Of a stretch of 64,000 bases of DNA, positions 37,601 through 45,636 are shown piece by piece (the first letter of the stretch is position 1; each line of letters opens with the position of its first letter). Location: contig CBDDJS010000001.1 in the NCBI GenBank assembly GCA_965229785.1, positions 6,882,001-6,946,000 of the forward strand, read 5' to 3'. Both the position numbers and the translations under genes were made by a program. Source of the stretch: JAWPMT01 sp965229785. Lineage in GTDB: Bacteria > Bacteroidota > Bacteroidia > Cytophagales > Cyclobacteriaceae. Under the pieces are notes generated by a model, which was not told where the DNA came from, made no database searches, and saw only the letters and a list, made by a program, of their open reading frames with translations.

Positions 37601-40600
37601 AAACTGGTATGCGCTCGTGTTGGATTTTAACGATGGGATCTATCAAGTTGATTTTGGTGCTTCTATTACTTCTACCGTAACGACCTCCACGGTGAGTGGC
37701 GTATCGAGTGGCGTCAAGGTAGAAACGATGCACGACAAGGGAAATTGGTATGGACTGGTAACCTCATCAGGTAGTGATCAATTATATCGTATAGATTTTG
37801 GTTCGGATCTGACCACCGACGTGCCAAATGTTAGCACAATTGGTTCATTGAGTGAATTAAGCCGTGCTCAGGCATTCAGCATCATTCGAGACAGTAGTGA
37901 AGTGTCTATGTTGGGGATCAATCGCTCAAGTGGGGAGTTGATCCATTTAGATTTTCCCGTGACCTGTGCAGGTTCTCTTACATTCAGTACAGATGAAACG
38001 CCAACTGGATTTTCCTATGATGTTTCGAACACATATTCTATTTATTTGACGGGTACCAGCGCTAATGGAGATGGTATTTCCATGACCAGTCAAAGTGTAA
38101 CGGTGACGGGAGACACGGCCCCTTCAATTAGTTTTAGTACAGACTCAAATCAATGTACGGACGTAAGCAATACGTTTACAGCGAATCCATCTACCGGACT
38201 GAACTACACCTGGGACTTTAACGGCGAAGGGGCAGGTAATGCGGGTGAAGAGACTTTCCAATTTACAACCGCCGGGACCAAGACAGTGACGTTAACCGTG
38301 AGCGATGGCACCTGTACCAATGAGATAAGTAATGAGTTGATAGTCTATGATCCTCCAACTGCTGCGGATTTTGATTTTTCGGCAACATTCCAATGTACCA
38401 ATAATGAAATCAGTTTTCAGAACCTGACCGTTGATACAGGTATAGAAGAGGTGATTGGCTATCTCTGGGACTTTAACGGAGAGGGAAGCAGTAGCCTGGA
38501 AGATCCAACCTTCACGTTCACTACGGCCGGGACAAAAACCATCGGTCTTCAGGCTTTTATTCCGGGATGTACCACTACGGTTTACACCGAAGACATAGTT
38601 ATCGCAGAAGGGCCTGCAGCGCAGTTTAGCTTTACGGGGAATTGTGGCTTAGGGGAGACCATCACATTTACCAACGAAACTACTGGCTCGAACATCACAG
38701 GTTACAGTTGGGATTTTGGAGATGGTGGTTCGACTTCCACCGATGAGAACCCAACATTCACCTATGCTGATGCCGGTGATTATACCGTAAGTCTGACCGT
38801 AACCAATGCCACTGGTTGTGCTACGACAATTTCCAATGACCTTACGGTCACGGATGATAGCAGAGCGACGTTTACCTTTAGCGATGCTGAGCAAAACACT
38901 TCTGTTCCATTTACAGGGGTTGATACTTCACCTACAGGTGATGAAGTGACGAGTTGGTCCTGGGATTTTGCGGGATTAGGGAGTTCGACGGATCAGTCAC
39001 CGACGTTCACTTTCACCGATGTTGGTTCATATGACATTACTCTGATGGTGATGACCAGCCAGGGATGTGAAGAAGAGATTGTTCAATCCATTACCGTCAG
39101 TGAAGCGTGTCCGGTGGTTGCCTTTGAAGCTACGTCCAGCGTCTGTATCGATGAACAAGTGTTATTAACCAATAACAGTACGACGGTATCTACATATGCC
39201 TGGGACTTTTGCGAGGGAGGATTGAGTGCCACACCGACGGCTACGGACCTGGGTATTATTACGGCTGCAAACACCCCATTTGGAATGGAAACGGTGATGT
39301 CGGGAGGTAATTATTATTCTTTCGTCGCTAACACGAATGCAGGAACCCTGTTACGGCTGGATCATGGTGAAGACTATCGTGTAACGCCAACGGTAGTGGA
39401 CCTGGGTAATTTCAGTGACAATTTGTCAAGTCCCATTGCCCTAAGTATCAGAGAAGTTTCAGGTGAATGGATTGTCTTTGTGGGTGACGCAGATAATGGC
39501 CTGATCCGATTGAATTTTGGCACGGACCTTACCTCCACCAGCCCAACGGTCACGGTATTCAATAGCCTTGCGGAATTCAATGCGATCCAGCCGGTAAGAG
39601 ACCTGGATCTCGTTTACGAGGCGGGAGAATATAAACTCGTATCGGTAGGAATAAACAGCCTTGGAACGGTAGCTATTCACAACTTCGGGAGTTCTCCCGG
39701 ATCTGAAAATGAACCTGTGGGAAGTTCTTTTGATATCACAGGCGCGGAATCCATGAGCGGCCTGGCTGTACTTTCGGATTGTGAAAACTGGTATGCGCTC
39801 GTGCTTGACTTTAACGAAGGCCTGTTTCAGGTGAATTTTGGGGAATCCATTACTTCCACGGTGACTACTTCTACGATAGATGGTATATCGAGTGGTGTGA
39901 AGGTAGAAACGATGCATGATAAAGGGAACTGGTATGGCCTCGTGGCTTCGTCTGGCAGCGATCAATTGTATCGTGTAGACTTTGGGTCTGATTTGACTTC
40001 AGACGTTCCTGAAGTGACTGTTATCGGTTCGCTAAATGAATTGAGTAGGGCTCAGGCATTTAGTGTGTTTCGGGATAGTAGTGAGGTGTCCATGTTGGGA
40101 ATCAATCAATCGGTAGGAGAACTGATCCATTTAGAATTTCCGGTGACCTGCTCAGGATCTCTGTCATACAGTACCGATGAAACACCAACCGGATTTTCGT
40201 ATTCGACTTCTGATACCCATACGATCTACCTGACAGGAACAAGTTCTAATGGCGATGGGATATCTATGACTGAGCAAAGTGTGACCGTTTCAACGGATGT
40301 CGCACCTACGATTTCGTTTGCCACCAGTGATTCCCGATGTATAGATAACAGCAATACCTTCACCGCAAGTAGTACGGCTTTTAATTACAGTTGGGATTTT
40401 AACGGAGAAGGATCCGGGACCACCGCTGAAGAAGTTTTTCAATTCACCACGACGGGAGATAAGACCATCACCCTGACCGTTGATAATGGTACCTGCACGA
40501 ATACGGTTGAGGAGACCATTACGATCTATGAGGCTCCGCCAGTCCCCGTTTTTGAGGTATCAGGTAATGTATGTGAATCGACATCTCTTGAAATAACCAA

Positions 40601-42587
40601 TTCCACGGAAGATGCTGATTGGTCAGATGCCATTTCCTATATATGGACATTCGATGAGGATTCAATGGTTACGGCTAACCAACCGAATTTCGCCTTTACC
40701 GTTTCCGGAAATCGGTCAATTAGTGTGATTTCATCTATTCCCGGATGTTCATCGGAAGCAGCATCAGCATCCATTGCTGTTAATGATCTACCAGGGACAG
40801 ACTATTCGATTTCTCCAACATGTGATCAGGAAGTTACGAATTTCACTAATTTGACCACAGGAGCTTCAAGTTATAGCTGGGATTTTGGTGACGGTTTTAC
40901 CAGTACGCAAACATCGCCTTCTCATTTGTACCAGGCTGCTGGAGACTATACAGTTTCAATGGTCGCAACAAATGATACGGGCTGTTCAGATACGTTAACG
41001 CAGGTATTTTCAGTGGACTTTTTGCCCGTTGCCGGATTTAGAGCGCAGTTGCCCTGTGAAGGATCCATCAACTTGATCGATACTTCCTCTGTCGCCGCTT
41101 CGGATGTCATTGCCTGGAGTTATTCCATTGAAGGTATTGAGCAATTGTTTTCAGATCAGAATCCGCAATTTGCGTTGGACGAACCGGGAGATTATGAAGT
41201 GACTCAACAAGTGACCAGCAATGAAGGCTGTAGAAGCACGGTAACTCAGACCATTTCTGTACAGGACGCGGCAGATGCTGCCATGCAGATAGATGCCGCT
41301 TGCTTTGGAGATAGCTTTCATTTCACCGACATCAGTACCATTTCTACGGATAATCGAGTGATCTCAAGGATTTGGAATTTCGAAGGCCAGAACGTGGAAG
41401 TATCGGACACCAGTATTGTTGACATTGATCATACTTTCTCCTTGCCGGGAAATTATGACGTTACCCTGACCCTCACGACTCAAAATTTATGTACATCCAC
41501 TATCACCAGAAGTATAGAAGTGCTGGAACCTCCGGTGTTGGACTTTGATATTCCTCAAATCTGTCAAAATGATTTTGCGACGTTCACGGATTTATCCACC
41601 TCAGCGAATGATGATATCGTATCACGGCAATGGGTTTTGAACGGAGCGCTTATCGGGAACGGTACTTCGGTCAGTCATAAATTCACAGTAGATGGTGCAA
41701 ATGACATTTGGCTGGTTACTACGACCGCTCAAGGGTGTATTGATACATTGCCCAGATCGGTAAATGTATTGTCCGCTCCACAAGCAGCCTTTGAAGCTTC
41801 TTCCAATTTTGGTATTGAAGGGTCCACTTTCTCTTTCGAAAATACTTCTACAGGAAGTGAAACATATCAATGGCTGGTAGATGGCCAGTCTGCCAGTACG
41901 GAAACTGATTTTGAGGTGACCTTCGACGCCAGTGGGAATAGAGAAGTGTCACTGATTGCCTTTTCTGAATTCTCATGTGCGGATACTACTACCCTGGATG
42001 TATTGGTACGGGTGCCGGAAATAGATGTGGTACTCACAGGAATGCGATTGGTTCCGGATGATCGGAATCCCCAGTTTTCTAAAATTCAGGTTTCTGTAGA
42101 AAACAGGAGCAATTTACCGGTAGAAGGTTTACAATTCATCGTCGAAATTGATGACAGCCCGGTACAGAGCACGGAGAATATTTTTGTGCCAATCGGGGAT
42201 TCAAGGTCTACAGAGCTTGGTGTAGGCGTCCCCATTCAGGCAACTTATATCTGTGTGGAAGTATTGGCGGTTTATGATAGTGAAGACATTGAACCAGGAA
42301 ACAATAGTCGTTGTATCAATATCGAGCCGGCTCCGGTATTCCCCCCCATATATCCGAACCCTGCAAGAGATGAGGTTTCGGTAGATGCTGTGCTACCTAC
42401 CGAAGGAGATGTGACCATCAGCCTGTTGGACCTTTCCGGAAAAGTTGAAATTCAAGAGACTTATTCAAATCTCAATGAAGGGTTACAGTCCTTTAAACTT
42501 GAGATATCCCCATACGAGCCAGGTATGTATTTCATTAAAATTGAATTCGGAAGCTTCGTGGAGATCAAGAGGATCGTAAAACAATAA
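34680..42587 (+). CDS. Giant secreted PKD-repeat/beta-propeller protein with T9SS C-terminal sorting domain
   Basis: A 2635-residue surface or secreted protein. Signal peptide: MRKLLFCGVGTLFSLFAGAQ (20 residues). Residues 21-748 and 749-1476 are two copies of one 728-residue unit, and a third copy starts at 1477. Each unit has a PKD-like half-domain (SFTATSSVCIEEQVVLTNN, YAWDFCEGG), a six-fold repeat of about 50 residues marked by LIRLNFGSDLT-type motifs (a likely six-bladed propeller), the second PKD half, then four full PKD domains (YxWDFxGEG, xTFTFTTAGTKTI). The third copy continues into about seven divergent PKD domains, a CARDB-like domain (about 2430-2550), and a type A T9SS tail (YPNPARDEVSVDAVLPT to MYFIKIEFG). 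It probably acts as an adhesin or matrix protein on the cell surface. Confidence 0.88.
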   Translation: MRKLLFCGVGTLFSLFAGAQCPDASFTATSSVCIEEQVVLTNNSSSVDTYAWDFCEGGLSATPTATDLGSVSGVNTPFGLETVLSGDNYYSFVANTNAGTLLRLDHGTDYTMAPTVVDLGNFSNNLSSPIALSIREVSGEWIAFVGDANNGLIRLNFGSDVTSTDPDITVFNSLTEFNAIQPVRDLDLVFEGGEYKLLTVGINSAGTVAIHNFGSTPGTEASPTESSFDITGSNAMSGLAVFSDCNNWYATVLDFTDGIYRVDFGASITSTVTTSTISGVSSGVKMETMHDKGHWYGLVTSSGSDQLYRVDFGSDLTTDVPSVSTIGSLSELNRAQAFSIIRDSSEVSMLGINRSSGELIHVDFPVTCAGSLTYSTDETPTGFSYSASDTYSIYLTGTSTDGDGISMEEQTVTVTSDTAPSISFDTDTNQCTDVSNTFTANPSSGLTYTWDFNGEGAGNTGEETFQFTTAGTKTITLTVSDGTCTNEVSDELTVYDPPAAADFDFNVASQCTNNEISFQNLTVDTGIEEVIGYTWDFNGEGSSNDEDPTFTFTTAGTKTIGLQAFIPGCTTTVYSEDILIAEGPDAQFDYSGNCGVGELITFTNETTGVNITGYSWDFGDGGSTSTDENPTFSYAVAGDYTVGLTVTNATGCSTLFTRVIDVTDDSRATFTFSDSEQNVSVPFTGVDTTPADDEVTNWSWDFAGLGNSTDQSPSFTFNDAGAFNITLTVTTSQGCEEEVVQTINISEACPVASFTATASVCLEEQVVLTNNSTTVSTYAWDFCEGGLSETPTATDLGSVTGANTPFGMETVVSGDNYYSFVANTNAGTLLRLDHGTDYSVAPTVMDLGNFSNNLSSPIALTIREVAGDWIAFVGDADNGLIRLNFGSDLTSTDPAITVFNSLTEFNAVQPVRDLDLVHEAGEYKLLTAGINSSGTVAIHNFGSSPGTESSPTESSFDIAGAEAMSGLAVLSDCENWYALVLDFNDGIYQVDFGASITSTVTTSTVSGVSSGVKVETMHDKGNWYGLVTSSGSDQLYRIDFGSDLTTDVPNVSTIGSLSELSRAQAFSIIRDSSEVSMLGINRSSGELIHLDFPVTCAGSLTFSTDETPTGFSYDVSNTYSIYLTGTSANGDGISMTSQSVTVTGDTAPSISFSTDSNQCTDVSNTFTANPSTGLNYTWDFNGEGAGNAGEETFQFTTAGTKTVTLTVSDGTCTNEISNELIVYDPPTAADFDFSATFQCTNNEISFQNLTVDTGIEEVIGYLWDFNGEGSSSLEDPTFTFTTAGTKTIGLQAFIPGCTTTVYTEDIVIAEGPAAQFSFTGNCGLGETITFTNETTGSNITGYSWDFGDGGSTSTDENPTFTYADAGDYTVSLTVTNATGCATTISNDLTVTDDSRATFTFSDAEQNTSVPFTGVDTSPTGDEVTSWSWDFAGLGSSTDQSPTFTFTDVGSYDITLMVMTSQGCEEEIVQSITVSEACPVVAFEATSSVCIDEQVLLTNNSTTVSTYAWDFCEGGLSATPTATDLGIITAANTPFGMETVMSGGNYYSFVANTNAGTLLRLDHGEDYRVTPTVVDLGNFSDNLSSPIALSIREVSGEWIVFVGDADNGLIRLNFGTDLTSTSPTVTVFNSLAEFNAIQPVRDLDLVYEAGEYKLVSVGINSLGTVAIHNFGSSPGSENEPVGSSFDITGAESMSGLAVLSDCENWYALVLDFNEGLFQVNFGESITSTVTTSTIDGISSGVKVETMHDKGNWYGLVASSGSDQLYRVDFGSDLTSDVPEVTVIGSLNELSRAQAFSVFRDSSEVSMLGINQSVGELIHLEFPVTCSGSLSYSTDETPTGFSYSTSDTHTIYLTGTSSNGDGISMTEQSVTVSTDVAPTISFATSDSRCIDNSNTFTASSTAFNYSWDFNGEGSGTTAEEVFQFTTTGDKTITLTVDNGTCTNTVEETITIYEAPPVPVFEVSGNVCESTSLEITNSTEDADWSDAISYIWTFDEDSMVTANQPNFAFTVSGNRSISVISSIPGCSSEAASASIAVNDLPGTDYSISPTCDQEVTNFTNLTTGASSYSWDFGDGFTSTQTSPSHLYQAAGDYTVSMVATNDTGCSDTLTQVFSVDFLPVAGFRAQLPCEGSINLIDTSSVAASDVIAWSYSIEGIEQLFSDQNPQFALDEPGDYEVTQQVTSNEGCRSTVTQTISVQDAADAAMQIDAACFGDSFHFTDISTISTDNRVISRIWNFEGQNVEVSDTSIVDIDHTFSLPGNYDVTLTLTTQNLCTSTITRSIEVLEPPVLDFDIPQICQNDFATFTDLSTSANDDIVSRQWVLNGALIGNGTSVSHKFTVDGANDIWLVTTTAQGCIDTLPRSVNVLSAPQAAFEASSNFGIEGSTFSFENTSTGSETYQWLVDGQSASTETDFEVTFDASGNREVSLIAFSEFSCADTTTLDVLVRVPEIDVVLTGMRLVPDDRNPQFSKIQVSVENRSNLPVEGLQFIVEIDDSPVQSTENIFVPIGDSRSTELGVGVPIQATYICVEVLAVYDSEDIEPGNNSRCINIEPAPVFPPIYPNPARDEVSVDAVLPTEGDVTISLLDLSGKVEIQETYSNLNEGLQSFKLEISPYEPGMYFIKIEFGSFVEIKRIVKQ
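34740..36923 (+). repeat. Internal repeat unit 1 of the giant PKD protein
   Basis: First of two complete 2184-bp units, starting at the TGT codon of CPDASFTATSSVCIEE. The following copy starts exactly 2184 bp later, so there is no net indel. Confidence 0.9.
36924..39107 (+). repeat. Internal repeat unit 2 of the giant PKD protein
   Basis: Second complete 2184-bp unit (CPVASFTATASVCLEE). Protein identity to unit 1 is high by eye, roughly 85-90 percent, yet many synonymous codon positions differ. Confidence 0.9.
39108..40525 (+). repeat. Internal repeat unit 3 (partial) of the giant PKD protein
   Basis: Third copy, starting CPVVAFEATSSVCIDE. It follows units 1 and 2 through the propeller and the next PKD domain, including WDFNGEGSGTT, and fades after about residue 1945, where unrelated PKD sequences begin. 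The end is approximate. Confidence 0.8.
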
Positions 42588-42936
42588 GTCCCACTGGTGT
42601 CTGTCATAACTTTGCCAAGGCGATGTGGAATTAATTCCATTCCTTCAGAATAAAAATTAATATTCATACATTTGTGAAGAATAATATTTTGTTCAAAACT
42701 TTATTCATTTGCAAACGTGTGTAATACGAAATAGTCTGTAAAAGAATCACCTGTTTGTGGATGATTTTTGAGTGAAAATTGAACAGAATTGACATTTTTA
42801 TAAACCCAAAATGAAAAATTACCGAGTTTTCTTTGGTTGATTCCTTAAATCATTTGTTTTGACAATTTTTATTTGGTTGTTTTGCAAGTCTGTTGATCAA
42901 AAGAAGTAAAACCTGGTAGAAGAAATCGCAATTGGA
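42588..42936. other. 349-bp AT-rich intergenic region
   Basis: No coding sequence or RNA is seen. It must hold the end of the giant PKD gene and the promoter of the Lrp gene. No strong rho-independent terminator is visible. TACATTTG (42667-42674) fits the Bacteroidota -7 motif TAnnTTTG, but no TTTG -33 element is found at the expected distance. Confidence 0.5.
42626..42639. promoter_or_regulatory. 14-bp perfect palindrome
   Basis: TGGAATTAATTCCA is a perfect dyad about 40 bp after the PKD stop and 300 bp before the Lrp start. It could be an operator; binding by the adjacent Lrp-type regulator is only a guess. Confidence 0.3.
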
Positions 42937-43422
42937 ATGAAACTAAACGCCCTAAACATCAAATTGGACAACACCGACAGAAAAATTCTGGAAATTCTTC
43001 AGTCCAATGCGAAAATTACCAATGCACAATTATCAAAAGATATTGGGCTTTCTCCGGCGCCAACATTGGAACGGGTCAAGAAACTGGAAAACTCTGGGAT
43101 CATTAAGAGTTACCACGCCAAGTTAGACACCAACCTGATAGGACTCGGTGTAAGCACTTTTGTGCAGGTCTCATTAAAAGGCCACAACAGCAAGAACATT
43201 GCTACTTTCATCGATCGCATCAATGACATACCTGAAGTCATTGAGTGCCACCACATCACTGGTTCGGGAGACTTTATTTTGAAAGTGATTTCAAGTGATA
43301 TTGCTTCGTATCAGAAACTGATGCTGGAGAAGGTGAGCGAAATTGAAGTAGTAGATAGCATGCAATCCATGGTGATTCTATCGACCTTCAAAGACAGCAA
43401 AGTAATGCCTGTGCCGGAATAG
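42937..43422 (+). CDS. Lrp/AsnC family transcriptional regulator
   Basis: A 161-residue regulator. The winged-helix DNA-binding domain is at residues 12-58 (DRKILEILQSNAKITNAQLS, then LERVKKLENSGIIKSYHA) and the C-terminal effector/RAM domain at about 70-150 (HHITGSGDFILKV). Such proteins form octamers that sense amino acids. The monocistronic layout with a long AT-rich upstream region suits autoregulation. Target genes are unknown. Confidence 0.92.
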   Translation: MKLNALNIKLDNTDRKILEILQSNAKITNAQLSKDIGLSPAPTLERVKKLENSGIIKSYHAKLDTNLIGLGVSTFVQVSLKGHNSKNIATFIDRINDIPEVIECHHITGSGDFILKVISSDIASYQKLMLEKVSEIEVVDSMQSMVILSTFKDSKVMPVPE

Positions 43423-43438
43423 CGATTCCACACCCGGG

Positions 43439-44479
43439 TTAGTCGTGGTATAGAAACGGTTTTTTATCGAGCATTTCAAGACTAAGTGCCACGACCGACC
43501 CCATATTCACGCATTGCAAAAATGCAGGCTCTTCATAGAAATCTGCCAATTCCTGACGAAGGGACTTAACGTTTTCGTCAGGAGCAATCCTGGATTTTTT
43601 CATGGCCTCCAAAAGATGGCTCACTCTCGTATGTTCCACTTTGATGCGATTGGCCATCAAAGTACGCTCTTCCCTTTGATATTGCTTGACCGTCTCAGGG
43701 GTCATATGTTTTAACCCCAACTCGATGATGGGGTTATTTTGCTTGAAATATTGTGGCATATAGATAGCTCGGCGACCTTCATAAGATTGCTGATCAAAAT
43801 CAATGGGCCGTAGACGGTAAGAAAGCTCCTCAAAATCCGGAGTGATATCAATTACAAAATTCGAGGAATGCATATCTCCCAATAACCGAATGAAACACCT
43901 TTCATTGAATTTGACAAATTCTTTGGCGAGCCGGATTTCATTCAGATGGGGATCGTTCATCCGGGTTTTGATGAACTGCTCTGCCGGAATTCCTACAATA
44001 TGTTCTTCAATCAATGTGTCTTTATGGACCAGATAATCCATTTTATTCGGAGAAAGCAAGTGCTCTAATTCCAGGCCATAGATCCGGGACGCATCGGCAT
44101 GTTTGATATAGAAATAGTCAAAATTGTCATTGATGCGGTTGACAATACGGACACGAAAAGGCTGAGTATTGCCGTAGACGCAAAGGTCCACGCGATCGAT
44201 GAATAGATGCTCCATGACGGATAAATCACCATTGGCCTTCATGATCGCATATACTTTCTTCAACGCATCCTGCACGCCCTCCATATCTGACTGAGGATAA
44301 AACACCGTTTCCCAAAGGGTGTCATTGCCCTGGTTGTCGTATTGCGGAATGGAGTTGTCATACCGGAGCAGGTCACTGTAATTGACGGGGAGTGTTATCA
44401 GTCTCGAGTATTGATCCAGATAATCTCGAAGATGCTGATCTATGGTGTAGGGGATCTTTTTTTTGGAAATGATAGCCAT
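43439..44479 (-). CDS. Uncharacterised kinase-fold-like protein
   Basis: A 346-residue soluble protein of no named family that I recognise. It can be read as a protein-kinase-like or aminoglycoside-phosphotransferase-like fold: YIKHAD (K126, beta-3 lysine), GLELEHLL (E137 or E139, helix C), TLIEEHIVGIPAEQF (hinge), LLGDMHSSNFVID (catalytic loop, D202-x-H204 with N207), and RPIDFDQQ (D227, DFG-like). ATG at 44479 (MAIISKKKIPY) is chosen because an upstream start at 44530 would overlap the preceding gene by 46 bases. Only 5 bp separate it from the glycosyltransferase stop, so the two are likely one operon. Substrate unknown. Confidence 0.6.
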   Translation of the reverse strand: MAIISKKKIPYTIDQHLRDYLDQYSRLITLPVNYSDLLRYDNSIPQYDNQGNDTLWETVFYPQSDMEGVQDALKKVYAIMKANGDLSVMEHLFIDRVDLCVYGNTQPFRVRIVNRINDNFDYFYIKHADASRIYGLELEHLLSPNKMDYLVHKDTLIEEHIVGIPAEQFIKTRMNDPHLNEIRLAKEFVKFNERCFIRLLGDMHSSNFVIDITPDFEELSYRLRPIDFDQQSYEGRRAIYMPQYFKQNNPIIELGLKHMTPETVKQYQREERTLMANRIKVEHTRVSHLLEAMKKSRIAPDENVKSLRQELADFYEEPAFLQCVNMGSVVALSLEMLDKKPFLYHD

Positions 44480-44484
44480 CTGAT

Positions 44485-45558
44485 CTAGCCCAGGTGTTTT
44501 AGAAACATGTCTGCATTCTGATCGGCCCAAGGTCGAAACCTTACCGAGATGTCCTCATATTTCGGGATATAATCTACCAGTTTTTTGATATTGAATTCAT
44601 CATTCTGAATACCGGCACCTGCTTTTTCACCGTCTACGGCATTGCAAGCTTGCTCATAATGACCTTTCACCGGGATCATCATGGTAGGTTTACCCAGATA
44701 CATCGCCTCACACACGGATTCGAATCCCGCTGTGGTAATGTACCCTCTTGACTGAGCCATTTTTTCGATGAATTTTTGGTCATTCAATTGATGAAAAGTG
44801 AGCGTCTCGTCGACAGCCAATTCTTCCGGCTGATCTTTTTTGTCCCAAAAACAGTCTAGTGCAATTTCTGGGTGCGCTTTGTGGAAAGCTTCAACTTCAG
44901 TGCCATACCCTGGGTTTACCATGTAGATCAATAGTGATTTCCCTTTGCTCGGTGTAAGCGCTTTTACCTCTGATCTAAGCAAAGGTGGGACCACAAATAT
45001 TTTCTTGCGAGGCATATCGGCAAAAGGCTGGAAAGACAGGGCCAGGATTTTGTCCGCGCTCAAAGCGGTAATCTTGTTTGCAAGTTTTAGCGTCGTTCTT
45101 TCCAGTTTTCTTCCGGGAGGAAAATCAAAATCAGGATGTGCGATCAGGTACTGGTGGGCGAGGCAGATAAATTTGGCTTTGGGTCGGTATCGGAAATTAT
45201 ACAAACCACCAAGGAAGTCGTAAAAGTTGACAATGATGTCAGGCTGTGTACGCTGCACAATTTCATGGATCTTCCGAAGGCTTTTTTCGTATTTCGGTGA
45301 ATTCAGCAACGTGTAAATGGCTGTTCTCATCGGTTTGACCGATTTGTGTTGCTTGTCGGTCACAAAATTCGGACTATCCAGTCGGGTGATTTTGGCGCCC
45401 ATTTTTTCAATGAAGAAAGCAGGTAATTCGCGTTGCTTACTTTTCCCCATGACCACTTCAACTATTTCATGGCCCGATTGTCTCAAGATCTGACCCAGTG
45501 AAATGGCCTGTGTCATGTGGCCCCGACCTTCTCCTTGTACGATGAATAGATATTTCAT
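44485..45558 (-). CDS. Glycosyltransferase, GT28/MGT-like
   Basis: A 357-residue GT-B protein. N-terminal IVQGEGRGHMTQAISLGQIL is the acceptor-domain glycine motif of the MurG/UGT type, followed by PDIIVNFYDFLGGL and KFICLAHQYLIAHPDFDFPPG. The C-terminal YITTAGFESVCEAMYLGKPTMMIPVKGHYEQ is the donor-binding region. It probably glycosylates a lipid (glycolipid-type transferase), acceptor unknown. It is separate from the main polysaccharide locus by the giant PKD gene and pairs with the kinase-like gene. Confidence 0.82.
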   Translation of the reverse strand: MKYLFIVQGEGRGHMTQAISLGQILRQSGHEIVEVVMGKSKQRELPAFFIEKMGAKITRLDSPNFVTDKQHKSVKPMRTAIYTLLNSPKYEKSLRKIHEIVQRTQPDIIVNFYDFLGGLYNFRYRPKAKFICLAHQYLIAHPDFDFPPGRKLERTTLKLANKITALSADKILALSFQPFADMPRKKIFVVPPLLRSEVKALTPSKGKSLLIYMVNPGYGTEVEAFHKAHPEIALDCFWDKKDQPEELAVDETLTFHQLNDQKFIEKMAQSRGYITTAGFESVCEAMYLGKPTMMIPVKGHYEQACNAVDGEKAGAGIQNDEFNIKKLVDYIPKYEDISVRFRPWADQNADMFLKHLG

Positions 45559-45636
45559 GTAATGTCTCTGGGTTCTATGGCTTCACTTCTTTCTTTAAAA
45601 GGCCGAAAACCAGCGTTTCCGGACCTTAGCATCAAT

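Noticed and set aside
36924..39107. Tandem repeats considered as CRISPR-like or as a mobile element
   Set aside because: The period is 2184 bp, in frame and coding throughout, with no spacers, terminal inverted repeats or target-site duplications.
39459..39965. 168-codon open frame antisense to the giant PKD gene
   Set aside because: It overlaps the propeller of the third repeat unit; shorter frames occur antisense in the first two units. The sense frame has a signal peptide, domains and a sorting tail, so the antisense frame is a by-product of the codon pattern.
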